NCBI RefSeq assembly: GCF_001484605.1
Contig: NZ_CP013747.1
Coordinates: 3,720,001 to 3,784,000 of the forward strand
Origin: Pseudarthrobacter sulfonivorans
GTDB lineage: Bacteria > Actinomycetota > Actinomycetes > Actinomycetales > Micrococcaceae
Length of the DNA: 64,000 nucleotides
Direction: 5' to 3'
Of the stretch, positions 19,107 to 28,123 are shown piece by piece. Below the pieces are notes generated by a model that worked only from the letters and a program-made list of their open reading frames with translations, did no database searches and was not told the DNA's origin. Position 1 is the first letter of the stretch; each line of letters begins with the position of its first letter. Both the position numbers and the translations under genes were made by a program.

Positions 19107-19175
19107 CCCAAGTAGGTCGCAGTAGATGTCGTTATGAGCGCTCATAACGACATTAACTGCGACCTACTTGGGTTA
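19104..19175. repeat. 72-bp near-perfect palindrome
   Basis: Two 36-base arms meet between 19139 and 19140 at ATGAGC|GCTCAT, and only two base pairs mismatch (19124-19125 against 19154-19155). The outer arm reads AACCCAAGTAGGTCGCAGT on one side and its complement on the other. It starts inside the map stop region and sits between two convergent genes. There is no T run, so it is not a classical terminator. Confidence 0.92.
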
Positions 19176-19191
19176 ATCCGTGGCTGGTATG

Positions 19192-20538
19192 TCAGGCCTT
19201 GAGCTTGGGCTTGACGTCCTTGGTGTAGATTCCCTCGAGAGTCGCCTTCAGCTCGGTCATGGTGGCCTTCACGTCGGCCTCCTGCGTCAGGATCTTGGCG
19301 GCAGCCTTGGCCATCTCCTGGTCGGCTCCCGGCAGGAACGCGCGCGCGTTATCCTGGACCTTCGTCACGGCCAGCTGGTCCATGGCGATCTTGATCTGCG
19401 GCGTCTTGGCGAGCACGGCGGTCATGTCGGCGGACGTGCGCGTGGGCATGTAGCCGGTCGCGGCCGAGAAGGCGGCAGTGTTCTCCGGCTCGGTCATGAA
19501 CTGGAGGAACATGGCTGCTGCCAGCTGCTCTTCCTTGGTCACACCGCTGGGGATGCCCAGGCCGGCGCCGCCGGTGGGGCACACGCCTGAGGTGACCTTT
19601 GAGCCGCCCGGCAGGAAGCCGACGCCCACGTTGAACTTGGCGGACTTCAGGATGCCGATCAGTGACCCTGTGGATGACAACGTGGCCGAGGCGAGGCCAG
19701 CGGCAAAGTCGTCGGCGGATTCCTTGGAGGAGACCCCAGCCCAGGCGTCCTTGTAGACGGAATCCTGGGCCGCCTGCAGTGCCGCCACGGACTCGGCTGA
19801 GTCACACGTGATGTCCCATTCCTTGGACCAGCCGCCGCCTTCGCCCCACAGGTTGTTCTGCAGGGTCCAGCCCGCGTACCCGGCCAGGGCGGGGTGCATA
19901 AACGCGTACTGGGCGCCGGAAGCCGCCTTGAGCTTCGGGGCCCAGCCGGCGAATTCCTGCCAGGTGGCGGGGGCACGGTCCGGCAAACCGGCTGCGGCGA
20001 AGTGGTCCTTGTTGTAGTAGAACAGGGGCGTGGACCGGCCGTAAGGGAGTGCCCACTGCTTGCCGTCGTACTTGTAGTCGTCCACCAGCGAGGTGCGGAA
20101 GTCGTCCAGCTTGACGTCCAGCTGCTTGACCAGGGAGTCGAGCGGGATGATGCTCTCGTTCAGGTAGTAGCGGAACCACCAGACGTCGGAGAGGACCACC
20201 AGGGACGGCAGGCCTGACTTGGCGGCCTGGGCGGTCTGGAACTTCTGGGCGATTTCCTCGTAGTTGGCGCCGGCCGTCACCAGGTTCACCTTGATGTCCG
20301 GGTACTTGGCGTGGAACTTCTCGATGATGCTCTTTTCCACGTCCTGGGACTTGCCCGGGTGGTTGGACCAGAAATCGATGGATGCGGCCGGCTTGACGCC
20401 GCTGAAGTCGATGTCGGCAACGGTTGTCGCCGCGGCTCCGGGTGTTGTGGAAGGGCCGCCGCAGGCGGAGAGCGCTGCCGCGCCTGCCCCGGCGCCTGCC
20501 AGGGTGAGGAAGAACCGTCGATCAAGGGTAAAGGACAT
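19192..20538 (-). CDS. Sugar ABC transporter substrate-binding lipoprotein
   Basis: 448 residues. The N terminus has twin arginines (DRRFFLTLAGAG) and a lipobox LSAC with Cys26, so it is probably exported, possibly by Tat, and anchored by lipid. The fold is that of family 1 carbohydrate binding proteins: an early FWSNHPGKSQDVEKSIIEKF segment, and WALPYGRSTPLFYYNKDHF near 170-190. It is the last gene of an operon read from 22520 leftwards. Substrate cannot be assigned; glycerol-3-phosphate or oligosaccharide importers of the CUT1 group are the closest type. Confidence 0.92.
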   Translation of the reverse strand: MSFTLDRRFFLTLAGAGAGAAALSACGGPSTTPGAAATTVADIDFSGVKPAASIDFWSNHPGKSQDVEKSIIEKFHAKYPDIKVNLVTAGANYEEIAQKFQTAQAAKSGLPSLVVLSDVWWFRYYLNESIIPLDSLVKQLDVKLDDFRTSLVDDYKYDGKQWALPYGRSTPLFYYNKDHFAAAGLPDRAPATWQEFAGWAPKLKAASGAQYAFMHPALAGYAGWTLQNNLWGEGGGWSKEWDITCDSAESVAALQAAQDSVYKDAWAGVSSKESADDFAAGLASATLSSTGSLIGILKSAKFNVGVGFLPGGSKVTSGVCPTGGAGLGIPSGVTKEEQLAAAMFLQFMTEPENTAAFSAATGYMPTRTSADMTAVLAKTPQIKIAMDQLAVTKVQDNARAFLPGADQEMAKAAAKILTQEADVKATMTELKATLEGIYTKDVKPKLKA

Positions 20539-20637
20539 GGTGCTGCCTTTCGTTGTGTGCCTCGGTAGTGCTGGATGCGGTGGATGGATGGTTTTGGATG
20601 CCCGGCGGCAGTGCCCGACGGCGGTACTCGCCGGAGA

Positions 20638-21543
20638 TTAGCCCGTCACGCTGCCCTGGGTCAGGCCCGCGACGATGTAGCGCTGGAGCATGGCGAAGAT
20701 GACCAGGATGGGGACGATCACGAGGACGGCGCCGGCCATCATGATTCCCCAGCCTGCGCCGTTGCTCTCGGAGTTCTGCAGCAGGGTCAGGCCCACCGGA
20801 AGCGTCATGCTTTCGGGTTTGTCCGTGATGATCAGCGGCCAGATGTATTCGTTCCATTCGCTCACTACGGTGACCAGGGCAACCGTGGCAATGGATGGAA
20901 CGGAGACCGGAACCACGATCTGCCAGAGCCGCCGCCAGTGGCCGGCGCCGTCGATCTCTGCGGATTCCAGGATGGAACCGGGCAGGGTGAGGAAGTGCTG
21001 GCGCAGCAGGAACGTGCCGAAGGCAGTGCCCAGGCCAGGCAGGATGATGCCCCACAGGGTGTTCTTCCCACCCATTCCGGCGATCAGGATGTAGTTCGGC
21101 AGGATGGACACCTGCGCTGGAACCATCAGGGCCACAAGGATCAGGACGAAGATCAGGTTCTTGAACGGAAAGCGCACAAACACCAGGGCATAGGCGGTCA
21201 GCAGGGCAAGGATCACTTTGATGCCGCCGCCCACCACTGTGACGATGGTGCTGTTCAGGAAGAACTGACCGAACGGGACCGTGGTCATGGCCACCCGATA
21301 GTTCTCCGGGTCCAGGGCTGCCGGGAGCACCTGCAGATCCAGGGTGACGATTTCGCCGGGCTGTTTGAACGAGCTCAGCACCATCCACAGCAGCGGCAGG
21401 AACACCACCAGGACGGCGACGGCCAGCGGCGCATACCCGGCAGCGACTGTCCTGACCAGGTTGGCGCGGGAGAACGGCCGCTCGAGGGGCGGGACGGCGT
21501 CGGGCGTTGAAGGGTCCGGAAGGACGGCGGCGGGAGCGCTCAC
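20638..21543 (-). CDS. Sugar ABC transporter permease (MalG/UgpE type)
   Basis: 301 residues from GTG 21543, whose GTGA overlaps the stop of the upstream permease gene; the longer open frame to 21975 lies inside that gene and is rejected. Six membrane spans are likely. The permease signature ESAEIDGAGHWRRLWQIVVP, which docks the ATPase, lies in the second half, followed by a conserved EWNEYIWPL. It pairs with the neighbouring permease. No ATPase gene is present, so a shared MsmK/UgpC-type ATPase elsewhere is presumed. Confidence 0.92.
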   Translation of the reverse strand: MSAPAAVLPDPSTPDAVPPLERPFSRANLVRTVAAGYAPLAVAVLVVFLPLLWMVLSSFKQPGEIVTLDLQVLPAALDPENYRVAMTTVPFGQFFLNSTIVTVVGGGIKVILALLTAYALVFVRFPFKNLIFVLILVALMVPAQVSILPNYILIAGMGGKNTLWGIILPGLGTAFGTFLLRQHFLTLPGSILESAEIDGAGHWRRLWQIVVPVSVPSIATVALVTVVSEWNEYIWPLIITDKPESMTLPVGLTLLQNSESNGAGWGIMMAGAVLVIVPILVIFAMLQRYIVAGLTQGSVTG

Positions 21544-22520
21544 GAGTAGTGCACCTTCTTTTCGACAAACCGCAGCTGCAGCACTGTGATGACCAGCAGG
21601 ATGACAAACAGGACCACCGAGATGGCGGCGGAATAGCCGGCGCGGTTGTAGGCGCCGAAGGCTTGGAGGTACGCCTCGTAGATGAGGGTGCTGGTGCCGC
21701 TGCCCAGGGGCGTCATGATCCGGATGAGGTCGAAGGCCTGGAGCGAGCTGAGCATGGTGGTGATCAGCAGGAAGAAGGTAGTGGGGGAGAGCAGCGGCAG
21801 CGACATGCTGACGAAGCGCCGGAAACTGCTGGCACCGTCCAGCGACGCCGCCTCCATCACGTCCTGCGGCAGGGACTGCAGCCCGGCGAGGAACACCACC
21901 GCGCAGTAGCCCAGGTTCTTCCAGACGTACACGATGATGACCATCACCAGGGAGAGCTCCGGATCGTTGATCCACTGCGGACTCTGCTGTCCAAGGCCCC
22001 GCAGTATCCAGGCCAGCACGCCGTAGCCGGGATCAAAGATGAACAGCCACACCAGGCCAACGCCAACCCCGGACAGCACATACGGTGCGAAGACGGCCGA
22101 CCGGGCAAAGGTGGTGCCGCGGACCTTCGAGTTCAGGGCCAGCGCCACCAGTAGGCCCAGCACCATGGAGCCGCCCACGGTTGCCGCAGTGAACACGGCG
22201 GTGGTGCCAAGGACCCGGCCGGCGTCCGCGCTGGTGAAGAATGTGACGTAGTTTTCCAGCCCGACGACGGTGGCCGACGCGGAGCCGAGCGTCCAGTTCA
22301 GCGTGGAGTAGTAGAGGTTGTTGAACAGCGGGACGTAGGTGAAGACCGCGATGAGCAGCAGGTTCGGCAGGGCCAGCGCGAGGAAGACGAAGAAGTCCTG
22401 GCGCTTTCGACGCGACCAGCGATTGCGTTTCCGGGGCAGGGCGCCGCCCTCGTCCTTTGCTCCGCTGGAGGCCGTCTGCGCCGGGGAACTGCCCGGCTGG
22501 GCGGTGAGCTGTGGTGTCAT
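21540..22520 (-). CDS. Sugar ABC transporter permease (MalF/UgpA type)
   Basis: 326 residues from ATG 22520 (a TTG nine bases upstream is possible). About 35 polar and basic residues precede the first span, FFVFLALALPNLLLIAVFTYVP. The cytoplasmic EAA loop is EAASLDGASSFRRFVSMSLP. First gene of a three-gene importer operon. The preceding 200 bases on the minus strand carry only a weak TAATCT -10 candidate at 22569-22574. Confidence 0.92.
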   Translation of the reverse strand: MTPQLTAQPGSSPAQTASSGAKDEGGALPRKRNRWSRRKRQDFFVFLALALPNLLLIAVFTYVPLFNNLYYSTLNWTLGSASATVVGLENYVTFFTSADAGRVLGTTAVFTAATVGGSMVLGLLVALALNSKVRGTTFARSAVFAPYVLSGVGVGLVWLFIFDPGYGVLAWILRGLGQQSPQWINDPELSLVMVIIVYVWKNLGYCAVVFLAGLQSLPQDVMEAASLDGASSFRRFVSMSLPLLSPTTFFLLITTMLSSLQAFDLIRIMTPLGSGTSTLIYEAYLQAFGAYNRAGYSAAISVVLFVILLVITVLQLRFVEKKVHYS

Positions 22521-22720
22521 GGATCTCAATCGGGAGGCCTGCGATGGCAGGGCTGTGGAACGGATTTGAGATTACTCCATCACATAGTCGATGCCGGACC
22601 GGACCAGATGCGGCCGCCCAGCGAATTGTTGTCCCAGGCTTCGGAGCCCGTTCACGGAACGTTTCGTTTCCCCGGTGATGGAGCCGCCGCCCGCCGATGA
22701 ACGCAGGGCAGAATGGAGCC

Positions 22721-23683
22721 ATGGGAGCAATCACGGATGTGCCTGGGATCAGGGTTGGCCATGAGCAGAAGACCGGCGACGGCTGGCTGACGGGCGTCAC
22801 CGTGGTGCTGCCGCCGCCGGGCACTGTCGGGTCGGTGGACGTCCGTGGCGGTGGCCCGGGCACGCATGAGACTGACGCGCTGGATCCCACCACGCTGGTG
22901 TCCACGGTGGACGCCGTGGTCCTCACCGGCGGCAGCGCCTACGGGCTCGTCTCGGCCCACGGTGCACAGCGCTGGTGCGAAGAGAACGGCCGGGGATTCG
23001 CCGTCACCGGGGGAGTGGTGCCCATCGTTCCCGCCGCCGCGATCTTCGACCTGGGCCGGGGAGGCGACTTCTCAGCGCGCCCGACGGCGGACATGGGCTA
23101 TGCGGCCACCGTTGCCGCTGCTGCCGAAACGGACGGGCACGACGTCGGACGCGGCAGTGTGGGTGCCGGCACCGGAGCGATGATCGGACGCGGACAGTTC
23201 AAAGGTGGGGTGGGTACGGCTTCGGTCACGCTTGAGAACGGCGTGGTTGTTGGAGCGCTGGCCGTGGTGAACGCGCTTGGGTTTCCCGTGGAGGCACTTC
23301 CGGGGAATCCCGAACCCTCCGCGCGCTCGGTCGTGCCTCCCTTAGACGCGCGCTTCCGGGTTCCCGATTCCCCGTCAGCGGATGCCGGTCCGCCTGCGTT
23401 GAACACAACGCTTATTGTTGTGGCGACGAACGCGGTGCTGGACCCCGCCGAGTGCTATCGGACTGCTTCTGCTGCGCATGCTGGGCTGGCTCGCGCGCTC
23501 AATCCGTCGCACACCTTGGCCGACGGGGATACTGTGTTCTGCCTTGCCACTGGTGAGGTGGCGCTGGACCGGAGTAGTGAAACTGCCCGGCAGGTGAGTC
23601 TCATTACCCTGCAGAGTGCGGCAGCCGACGTCGTACGCTTGGCGATCCTCGACGGGATTTCGGCAAGCTCAATTACGGGGTAG
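22721..23683 (+). CDS. P1-family peptidase (DmpA/Rv1333-like)
   Basis: 320 residues from ATG 22721, four bases after GGAG. The fold is that of self-cleaving N-terminal-nucleophile hydrolases of family S58/P1. Visible blocks are [11 protein letters not shown], the glycine-rich [10 protein letters not shown], the GSVGAGTGA motif near residue 145, and [12 protein letters not shown] near 228. The threonine of that last block is the likely autocleavage nucleophile by analogy to mycobacterial Rv1333. Substrate (D- or beta-amino acid peptides, or oligopeptides) is unknown. It is divergent from the sugar importer and precedes the infA promoter. Confidence 0.88.
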   Translation: MGAITDVPGIRVGHEQKTGDGWLTGVTVVLPPPGTVGSVDVRGGGPGTHETDALDPTTLVSTVDAVVLTGGSAYGLVSAHGAQRWCEENGRGFAVTGGVVPIVPAAAIFDLGRGGDFSARPTADMGYAATVAAAAETDGHDVGRGSVGAGTGAMIGRGQFKGGVGTASVTLENGVVVGALAVVNALGFPVEALPGNPEPSARSVVPPLDARFRVPDSPSADAGPPALNTTLIVVATNAVLDPAECYRTASAAHAGLARALNPSHTLADGDTVFCLATGEVALDRSSETARQVSLITLQSAAADVVRLAILDGISASSITG

Positions 23684-23705
23684 GGTGTGTACTTTCATTT
23701 TTAGT

Positions 23706-23734
23706 TTGGACTTTCTACCCACTTACAGTAAAGT
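23706..23734 (+). promoter_or_regulatory. Promoter of infA and the alpha operon
   Basis: TTGGAC (23706-23711) and TAAAGT (23729-23734) are 17 bases apart, a good sigma-70 type match. Transcription would begin near 23741, leaving a leader of about 120 bases before infA. Confidence 0.7.
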
Positions 23735-23862
23735 GGTTTGTTGGTTGTCTGCCCAGCTGTGCCCTGTTTGGGGCCGGAGGCGATAACCGATCCAACAAAA
23801 ACGTTCGTGGCAATGTCCGGTGCAATCCGGCAGGGCTGCGGCAACAACAGTTAGCGGAGGGT

Positions 23863-24084
23863 ATGGCCAAGAAGGACGGGGTCATTGAGATCGAAGGCGT
23901 TGTGACTGAGGCGCTGCCTAACGCGATGTTTCGCGTTGAGCTGACCAACAAGCACATCGTACTCGCGCACATCTCAGGCAAGATGCGCCAGCACTACATC
24001 AGGATTCTCCCTGAGGACCGGGTAGTGGTGGAACTGAGCCCTTATGACCTCACTCGGGGTCGTATCGTCTACCGCTACAAGTAA
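23863..24084 (+). CDS. infA: Translation initiation factor IF-1
   Basis: 73 residues, exactly family length, single S1/OB fold. [23 protein letters not shown] at the start and [16 protein letters not shown] at the end are diagnostic. It occupies the 30S A site during initiation. The ribosome site is GCGGAGGG. It is followed by rpmJ as usual. Confidence 0.98.
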   Translation: MAKKDGVIEIEGVVTEALPNAMFRVELTNKHIVLAHISGKMRQHYIRILPEDRVVVELSPYDLTRGRIVYRYK

Positions 24085-24153
24085 ATTCTGGGCGGCCTCA
24101 GCATGAGCTGACGGCTGCTCCAGTTGACCAACTGCCACACGCAAAGGAATGCC

Positions 24154-24267
24154 ATGAAGGTCAAGCCGAGCGTCAAGCAGATCTGCGAAAAGTGCAAAGT
24201 GATCCGCCGTAATGGCCGGGTCATGGTGATCTGCGAGAACCCGCGCCACAAGCAGCGCCAGGGCTAA
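24154..24267 (+). CDS. rpmJ: 50S ribosomal protein L36, zinc form
   Basis: 37 residues from ATG 24154 to TAA 24265-24267. The sequence starts [19 protein letters not shown]. It carries the zinc ribbon with Cys11, Cys14, Cys27 and His32, so this is the Cys-plus (zinc-dependent) paralogue. It sits between infA and rpsM, its standard place. Confidence 0.96.
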   Translation: MKVKPSVKQICEKCKVIRRNGRVMVICENPRHKQRQG

Positions 24268-24286
24268 TTTCCCTCCTGAGGGAAAT
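24267..24286 (+). other. Short hairpin after rpmJ
   Basis: ATTTCCCTC (24267-24275) pairs with GAGGGAAAT (24278-24286) directly at the rpmJ stop. There is no T run. The remaining bases to rpsM form an untranslated leader of about 160 bases in which I recognise no known regulatory RNA. Confidence 0.4.
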
Positions 24287-24443
24287 CCTGGGTTGCTAAC
24301 CCACGCAAGTAAATAAAAGGCAGCACAAGCTGAACTGGGACGTATGAGCCCGGACAGCTAACCCCCGGTCGGAGGCTGGGGCCGCACAGAACGTGCGGGT
24401 GTACTGCCTACGACCTCCGGTTTATTCAAGGAGCACTGCCTCT

Positions 24444-24818
24444 ATGGCTCGTCTCGCTGGCGTAGACATTCCCCGCGAAAAGCGGTTGGAAATTGCGCTT
24501 ACTTACATCTACGGCGTGGGCAAGACCCGTGCACACGAAACCCTGGCTGCCACTGGCATCAGCGCTGACGTCCGCGTTAAGGACCTCACCGATGCCCAGC
24601 TGGTAGAGCTTCGTGACTACATTGAAGGCAACTACAAGGTTGAGGGTGACCTTCGCCGCGAAGTAGCAGCTGATATCCGCCGCAAGGTTGAAATCGGTAG
24701 CTACGAAGGTATTCGCCACCGCAAGGGCCTGCCAGTGCGCGGACAGCGTACGAAGACGAACGCACGTACCCGTAAGGGTCCGAAGCGCACCGTTGCAGGC
24801 AAGAAGAAGGCTCGTTAA
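24444..24818 (+). CDS. rpsM: 30S ribosomal protein S13
   Basis: 124 residues from ATG 24444, after CAAGGAG. The start [24 protein letters not shown] and the C-terminal [24 protein letters not shown] segment are diagnostic. S13 contacts P-site tRNA and the 50S A-site finger. An upstream in-frame ATG at 24393 would add 17 unrelated residues and is not used. Confidence 0.98.
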   Translation: MARLAGVDIPREKRLEIALTYIYGVGKTRAHETLAATGISADVRVKDLTDAQLVELRDYIEGNYKVEGDLRREVAADIRRKVEIGSYEGIRHRKGLPVRGQRTKTNARTRKGPKRTVAGKKKAR

Positions 24819-24869
24819 ATCCCTCGGGATTGACTCGTCTTCCCCCAATAACTTTCTGTAGGAGAAAAA

Positions 24870-25271
24870 ATGCCCCCGAAGACTCGTGGCGCGGTTCGCA
24901 AGCCGCGTAAGAAGGACAAAAAGAATATCGCGCTGGGCCAGGCGCACATCAAGAGCACTTTTAACAACACCATCGTGTCCATCACGGACCCGAACGGCGC
25001 TGTTATCTCTTGGGCTTCCTCAGGTGAGGTTGGCTTCAAGGGCTCACGCAAGTCCACCCCGTTCGCAGCCCAGATGGCTGCCGAAGCTGCTGCCAAGCGT
25101 GCGCAGGAGCACGGCATGCGCAAGGTTGACGTTTTCGTCAAGGGACCGGGTTCAGGACGCGAGACCGCAATCCGCTCGCTGCAGGCCGCTGGCCTGGAGG
25201 TTGGCTCCATCCAGGACGTCACCCCCGCAGCGCACAACGGCTGCCGTCCGCCGAAGCGCCGCCGCGTCTAA
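24870..25271 (+). CDS. rpsK: 30S ribosomal protein S11
   Basis: 133 residues. A basic N terminus ([19 protein letters not shown]) is followed by [18 protein letters not shown] and the C-terminal [17 protein letters not shown]11 forms the 30S platform near the E-site mRNA. ATG 24870 follows GTAGGAGA. The next gene is rpoA rather than rpsD. Confidence 0.98.
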   Translation: MPPKTRGAVRKPRKKDKKNIALGQAHIKSTFNNTIVSITDPNGAVISWASSGEVGFKGSRKSTPFAAQMAAEAAAKRAQEHGMRKVDVFVKGPGSGRETAIRSLQAAGLEVGSIQDVTPAAHNGCRPPKRRRV

Positions 25272-25290
25272 GGCTTTTCCAGCAGCTTGA

Positions 25291-25322
25291 GCTTGCCCGG
25301 ACCGTCTATGGTCCGGGCAAGC
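25291..25322 (+). other. Hairpin between rpsK and rpoA
   Basis: GCTTGCCCGGACC (25291-25303) pairs perfectly with GGTCCGGGCAAGC (25310-25322) around a 6-base loop. No T run follows. It occupies the place where many genomes carry rpsD and may set the relative level of rpoA. Confidence 0.6.
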
Positions 25323-25403
25323 CCAGCCGCGTTAAGTCTTCAGACCGAATTTCCACCACCTGTGTTGCGTCATATAGCGGATGCTCGCCGAAAGGAAACC
25401 TAA

Positions 25404-26414
25404 GTGCTCATTGCACAGCGCCCCACCCTCTCCGAAGAGGTAGTCTCCGATAACCGCTCGCGTTTCATCATTGAACCGCTGGAACCGGGCTTCGGCTACA
25501 CCCTCGGAAACTCCCTCCGCCGTACCCTGCTCTCCTCCATCCCCGGTGCCGCTGTAACCAGCATCCGGATCGATGGCGTGCTGCACGAGTTCACCACGGT
25601 TCCGGGTGTCAAGGAAGATGTCACTGAGATCATCCTGAACATCAAGAGCCTGTCGGTTTCCTCCGAGCACGACGAGCCGGTTGTGGCTTACCTGCGCAAG
25701 CAGGGCCCCGGAGTCGTCACCGCCGCGGACATCGCTCCGCCGGCCGGCGTCGAATTCCACAACCCGGATCTGCACATTGCCACGCTGAACTCGAAGGGCA
25801 AGTTCGAACTCGAACTGACCATCGAGCGCGGCCGCGGCTACGTTTCGGCAGCTCAGAACAAGTCCGGCGACTCCGAGATCGGCCGTATCCCGGTCGACTC
25901 GATCTACTCGCCGGTCCTGAAGGTTACTTTCCGCGTGGAAGCAACCCGTGTTGAGCAGCGCACCGACTTCGACAAGCTCATTGTCGACGTCGAGACCAAG
26001 CAGGCCATCGCCCCGCGCGATGCTGTTGCTTCCGCAGGTACCACCCTGGTGGAACTCTTCGGTCTGGCCCGCGAGCTGAACACCGCAGCTGAAGGTATCG
26101 AGATTGGCCCGTCGCCGACGGATGCTGCCCTGGCAGCAGACATGGCACTGCCGATCGAGGATCTGGACCTCACCGTCCGTTCCTACAACTGCCTCAAGCG
26201 TGAGGGCATCCACACCGTGGGTGAACTCGTTGCACGCTCCGAGGCTGACCTCATGGACATCCGTAACTTCGGTGCGAAGTCCATTGACGAGGTCAAGGCA
26301 AAGCTGGTTGAACTGGGCCTGTCCCTCAAGGACTCGCCTCCCGGTTTTGACCTCGCAGCACGCGCCGCAGCAATTGAAGAGGACGACGCCGCTTTCGGCG
26401 ACGACGAACTCTAA
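25404..26414 (+). CDS. rpoA: DNA-directed RNA polymerase subunit alpha
   Basis: 336 residues from GTG 25404 after GAAAGGAAAC. The N-terminal dimerisation domain (residues 1 to about 230) has [24 protein letters not shown] and [14 protein letters not shown] linker follows, then the C-terminal UP-element/activator domain (about 250-315) with [15 protein letters not shown] and [14 protein letters not shown]. An acidic tail ends the protein. Confidence 0.98.
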   Translation: MLIAQRPTLSEEVVSDNRSRFIIEPLEPGFGYTLGNSLRRTLLSSIPGAAVTSIRIDGVLHEFTTVPGVKEDVTEIILNIKSLSVSSEHDEPVVAYLRKQGPGVVTAADIAPPAGVEFHNPDLHIATLNSKGKFELELTIERGRGYVSAAQNKSGDSEIGRIPVDSIYSPVLKVTFRVEATRVEQRTDFDKLIVDVETKQAIAPRDAVASAGTTLVELFGLARELNTAAEGIEIGPSPTDAALAADMALPIEDLDLTVRSYNCLKREGIHTVGELVARSEADLMDIRNFGAKSIDEVKAKLVELGLSLKDSPPGFDLAARAAAIEEDDAAFGDDEL

Positions 26415-26491
26415 CAAACAGATCTTGGCCGGCTGGCTGGATGCACCACGGTGTGCGCAGCCCACTGGCTTCCATATGAGGAGAAACTATT

Positions 26492-27196
26492 ATGCCTACC
26501 CCCGCTAAGGGTCCGCGCCTCGGAGGCGGAGCGGCTCACGAGCGTCTTATGCTCGCGAACCTGTCCGCCGCACTGTTCGAGCACAAGCGGATCACCACCA
26601 CGGTGACCAAGGCCAAGCGACTGAAGCCGTACGCCGAGCGTCTGGTGACTTTCGCCAAGCGTGGCGACCTGGCTTCCCGCCGCCGTGTACTCGGCCTGAT
26701 CAGCAACAAGGGCATCGTCCACGAGCTGTTCACCGACATTGCACAGGCAGTGGAGAACCGCGACGGCGGTTACACCCGCATCACCAAGATCGGCAACCGC
26801 AAGGGCGACAACGCTCCCATGGCTGTCATCGAACTGGTTCTCGAGCCGGTTTCCGCCAAGCAGGCCGTTGTGGCCGAGGCTACCCAGGCTGCCGCCAAGG
26901 CTGCCGCCAAGGCTGCTCCGGTTGCTGAAGAAGCTCCGGTTGTTGAGACCGAAGCCGCTGAGACCGAAGCTGCTGAAGCCAAGTACGCCGGCTCCAAGCC
27001 TGCTACGGCTGACAACGTCGCCCCTGAGGGCTTCGAGGTCAAGGGCAACGAGGACTCCATGAAGTACCACGTTCCCGGCTCACGCTGGTACGACGCCACG
27101 ACTGCTGAAGTCTGGTTCGACTCTGCAGAGTCCGCCGCAGCCGCAGGCTTCGTGCCTGCCGGTGGCGAAGCTGCGCAGGCCGTCGAAGCTGAGTAA
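26492..27196 (+). CDS. rplQ: 50S ribosomal protein L17 with C-terminal sunset-like module
   Basis: 234 residues, about twice the bacterial core. L17 proper is residues 1-120 ([20 protein letters not shown], then [18 protein letters not shown]). Residues 121-175 are an Ala/Glu-rich linker. Residues 176-224 form a distinct compact module with [33 protein letters not shown] and AAGFVPA, which resembles the small sunset domain found in actinobacterial surface and secreted proteins. L17 lies at the tunnel exit. ATG 26492 follows GAGGAGAAAC. Confidence 0.95.
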   Translation: MPTPAKGPRLGGGAAHERLMLANLSAALFEHKRITTTVTKAKRLKPYAERLVTFAKRGDLASRRRVLGLISNKGIVHELFTDIAQAVENRDGGYTRITKIGNRKGDNAPMAVIELVLEPVSAKQAVVAEATQAAAKAAAKAAPVAEEAPVVETEAAETEAAEAKYAGSKPATADNVAPEGFEVKGNEDSMKYHVPGSRWYDATTAEVWFDSAESAAAAGFVPAGGEAAQAVEAE

Positions 27197-27215
27197 TCAG
27201 GCTCTGACGCTCCAG

Positions 27216-27221
27216 TAGACT
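27216..27221 (+). promoter_or_regulatory. Candidate -10 box for a leaderless truA mRNA
   Basis: TAGACT lies exactly seven bases before ATG 27229, the spacing expected when transcription starts at the A of the start codon. No good -35 is visible. The same pattern recurs before glmM, glmS and acpS. Confidence 0.5.
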
Positions 27222-27228
27222 TATGTCT

Positions 27229-28119
27229 ATGAACGACCAAAAACCCGCTGCCCCCGTTTTGGGGGGCGGCGGGTTTTTGCGTGTCCGGTTTGATTTATCG
27301 TACGACGGCGGCCCCTTCAACGGGTGGGCAGTGCAGCCGGGATTGCGGACCGTCCAGGGCATCCTGGAAGAGGCGCTGGCGCTGTTGATCCGCCGGCCCA
27401 TCCGGGTCACCGTGGCGGGACGTACCGACGCCGGCGTGCACGCCCGCGGCCAGGTGGTCCACCTGGACCTGACTGAGGCCGAGTGGCTGAAGCTGCCGCG
27501 CGGGCACGAACTGGACCCCGCCGTCGCGTTCTTACGGCGGATTCGTGGCGCCCTCAGCAGGGGGCTGGGCGACCTGAGCGGGGCTATCGAGGTTCACCTG
27601 GTGTCCTTGGCACCCGTGGGGTTCGATGCCAGATTCTCCGCGCTGTGGCGGCGGTACAGCTACCGCATCGCGGACGGTCCTGCCCTGTGGGATCCGCTCG
27701 AACGGTACTTCACGCTCTGGCACCAAAGCCCCTTGGACGTGGACCTGCTGAACGCAGGTGCAGCGCAGCTGCTGGGACTGCAGAACTTCCTGTCCTACTG
27801 CAAGCCGCGGGAGGGTGCCACCACCGTCCGCGAGCTGCAGCGCTTCGAGTTCCACCGCGGTGAGGACGGCGTTATTGTGGCCACCGTCCAGGCCGACGCC
27901 TTCTGCCACAACATGGTGCGCTCACTGGTTGGCTCGGCCCTGTTCGTGGGCGAGGGCATCGAGGAGCCCGGCTGGCTGCATGAGCGGCTGCTGGCCAAGA
28001 AGCGTGACGCCAAGTCCGTCCTGGCCGCCCCGCACCCGCTGGTCCTTGAAGAAGTGGCCTACCCGTCCGACGACGAGATGCTTGCCCGCGCCGAACTGAC
28101 GAGGGCAGTCCGCAAGTAG
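27229..28119 (+). CDS. truA: tRNA pseudouridine(38-40) synthase
   Basis: 296 residues from ATG 27229 (ATG 27223 adds two residues). It isomerises uridines 38-40 in the tRNA anticodon stem. The conserved blocks are RFDLSYDGGPFNGWAVQPG, the catalytic AGRTDAGVHARGQ with its Asp near residue 67, FDARFSALWRRYSYRI, and FCHNMVRSLVG. The first 17 codons encode a low-complexity stretch and double as a strong terminator for rplQ. A TTG start at 27277 would remove that overlap and still keep the whole conserved domain, so the true start is open. The gene is convergent with, and only four bases from, the fused signal peptidase gene. Confidence 0.95.
   Translation: MNDQKPAAPVLGGGGFLRVRFDLSYDGGPFNGWAVQPGLRTVQGILEEALALLIRRPIRVTVAGRTDAGVHARGQVVHLDLTEAEWLKLPRGHELDPAVAFLRRIRGALSRGLGDLSGAIEVHLVSLAPVGFDARFSALWRRYSYRIADGPALWDPLERYFTLWHQSPLDVDLLNAGAAQLLGLQNFLSYCKPREGATTVRELQRFEFHRGEDGVIVATVQADAFCHNMVRSLVGSALFVGEGIEEPGWLHERLLAKKRDAKSVLAAPHPLVLEEVAYPSDDEMLARAELTRAVRK
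27239..27278 (+). terminator. Intrinsic terminator overlapping the truA 5' end
   Basis: AAAAACCCGC (27239-27248) pairs with GCGGGTTTTT (27269-27278). An inner CCCCC/GGGGG extension makes a stem of about 17 pairs with a GTTTTG loop and a five-T tail. It is the only visible terminator for the alpha operon, yet it lies inside the truA reading frame. Confidence 0.85.
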
Positions 28120-28123
28120 GTTC

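Noticed and set aside
21544..21975. N-terminal extension of the second sugar permease
   Set aside because: It is a shadow of the first permease gene; the GTGA overlap at 21540-21543 gives a normal permease.
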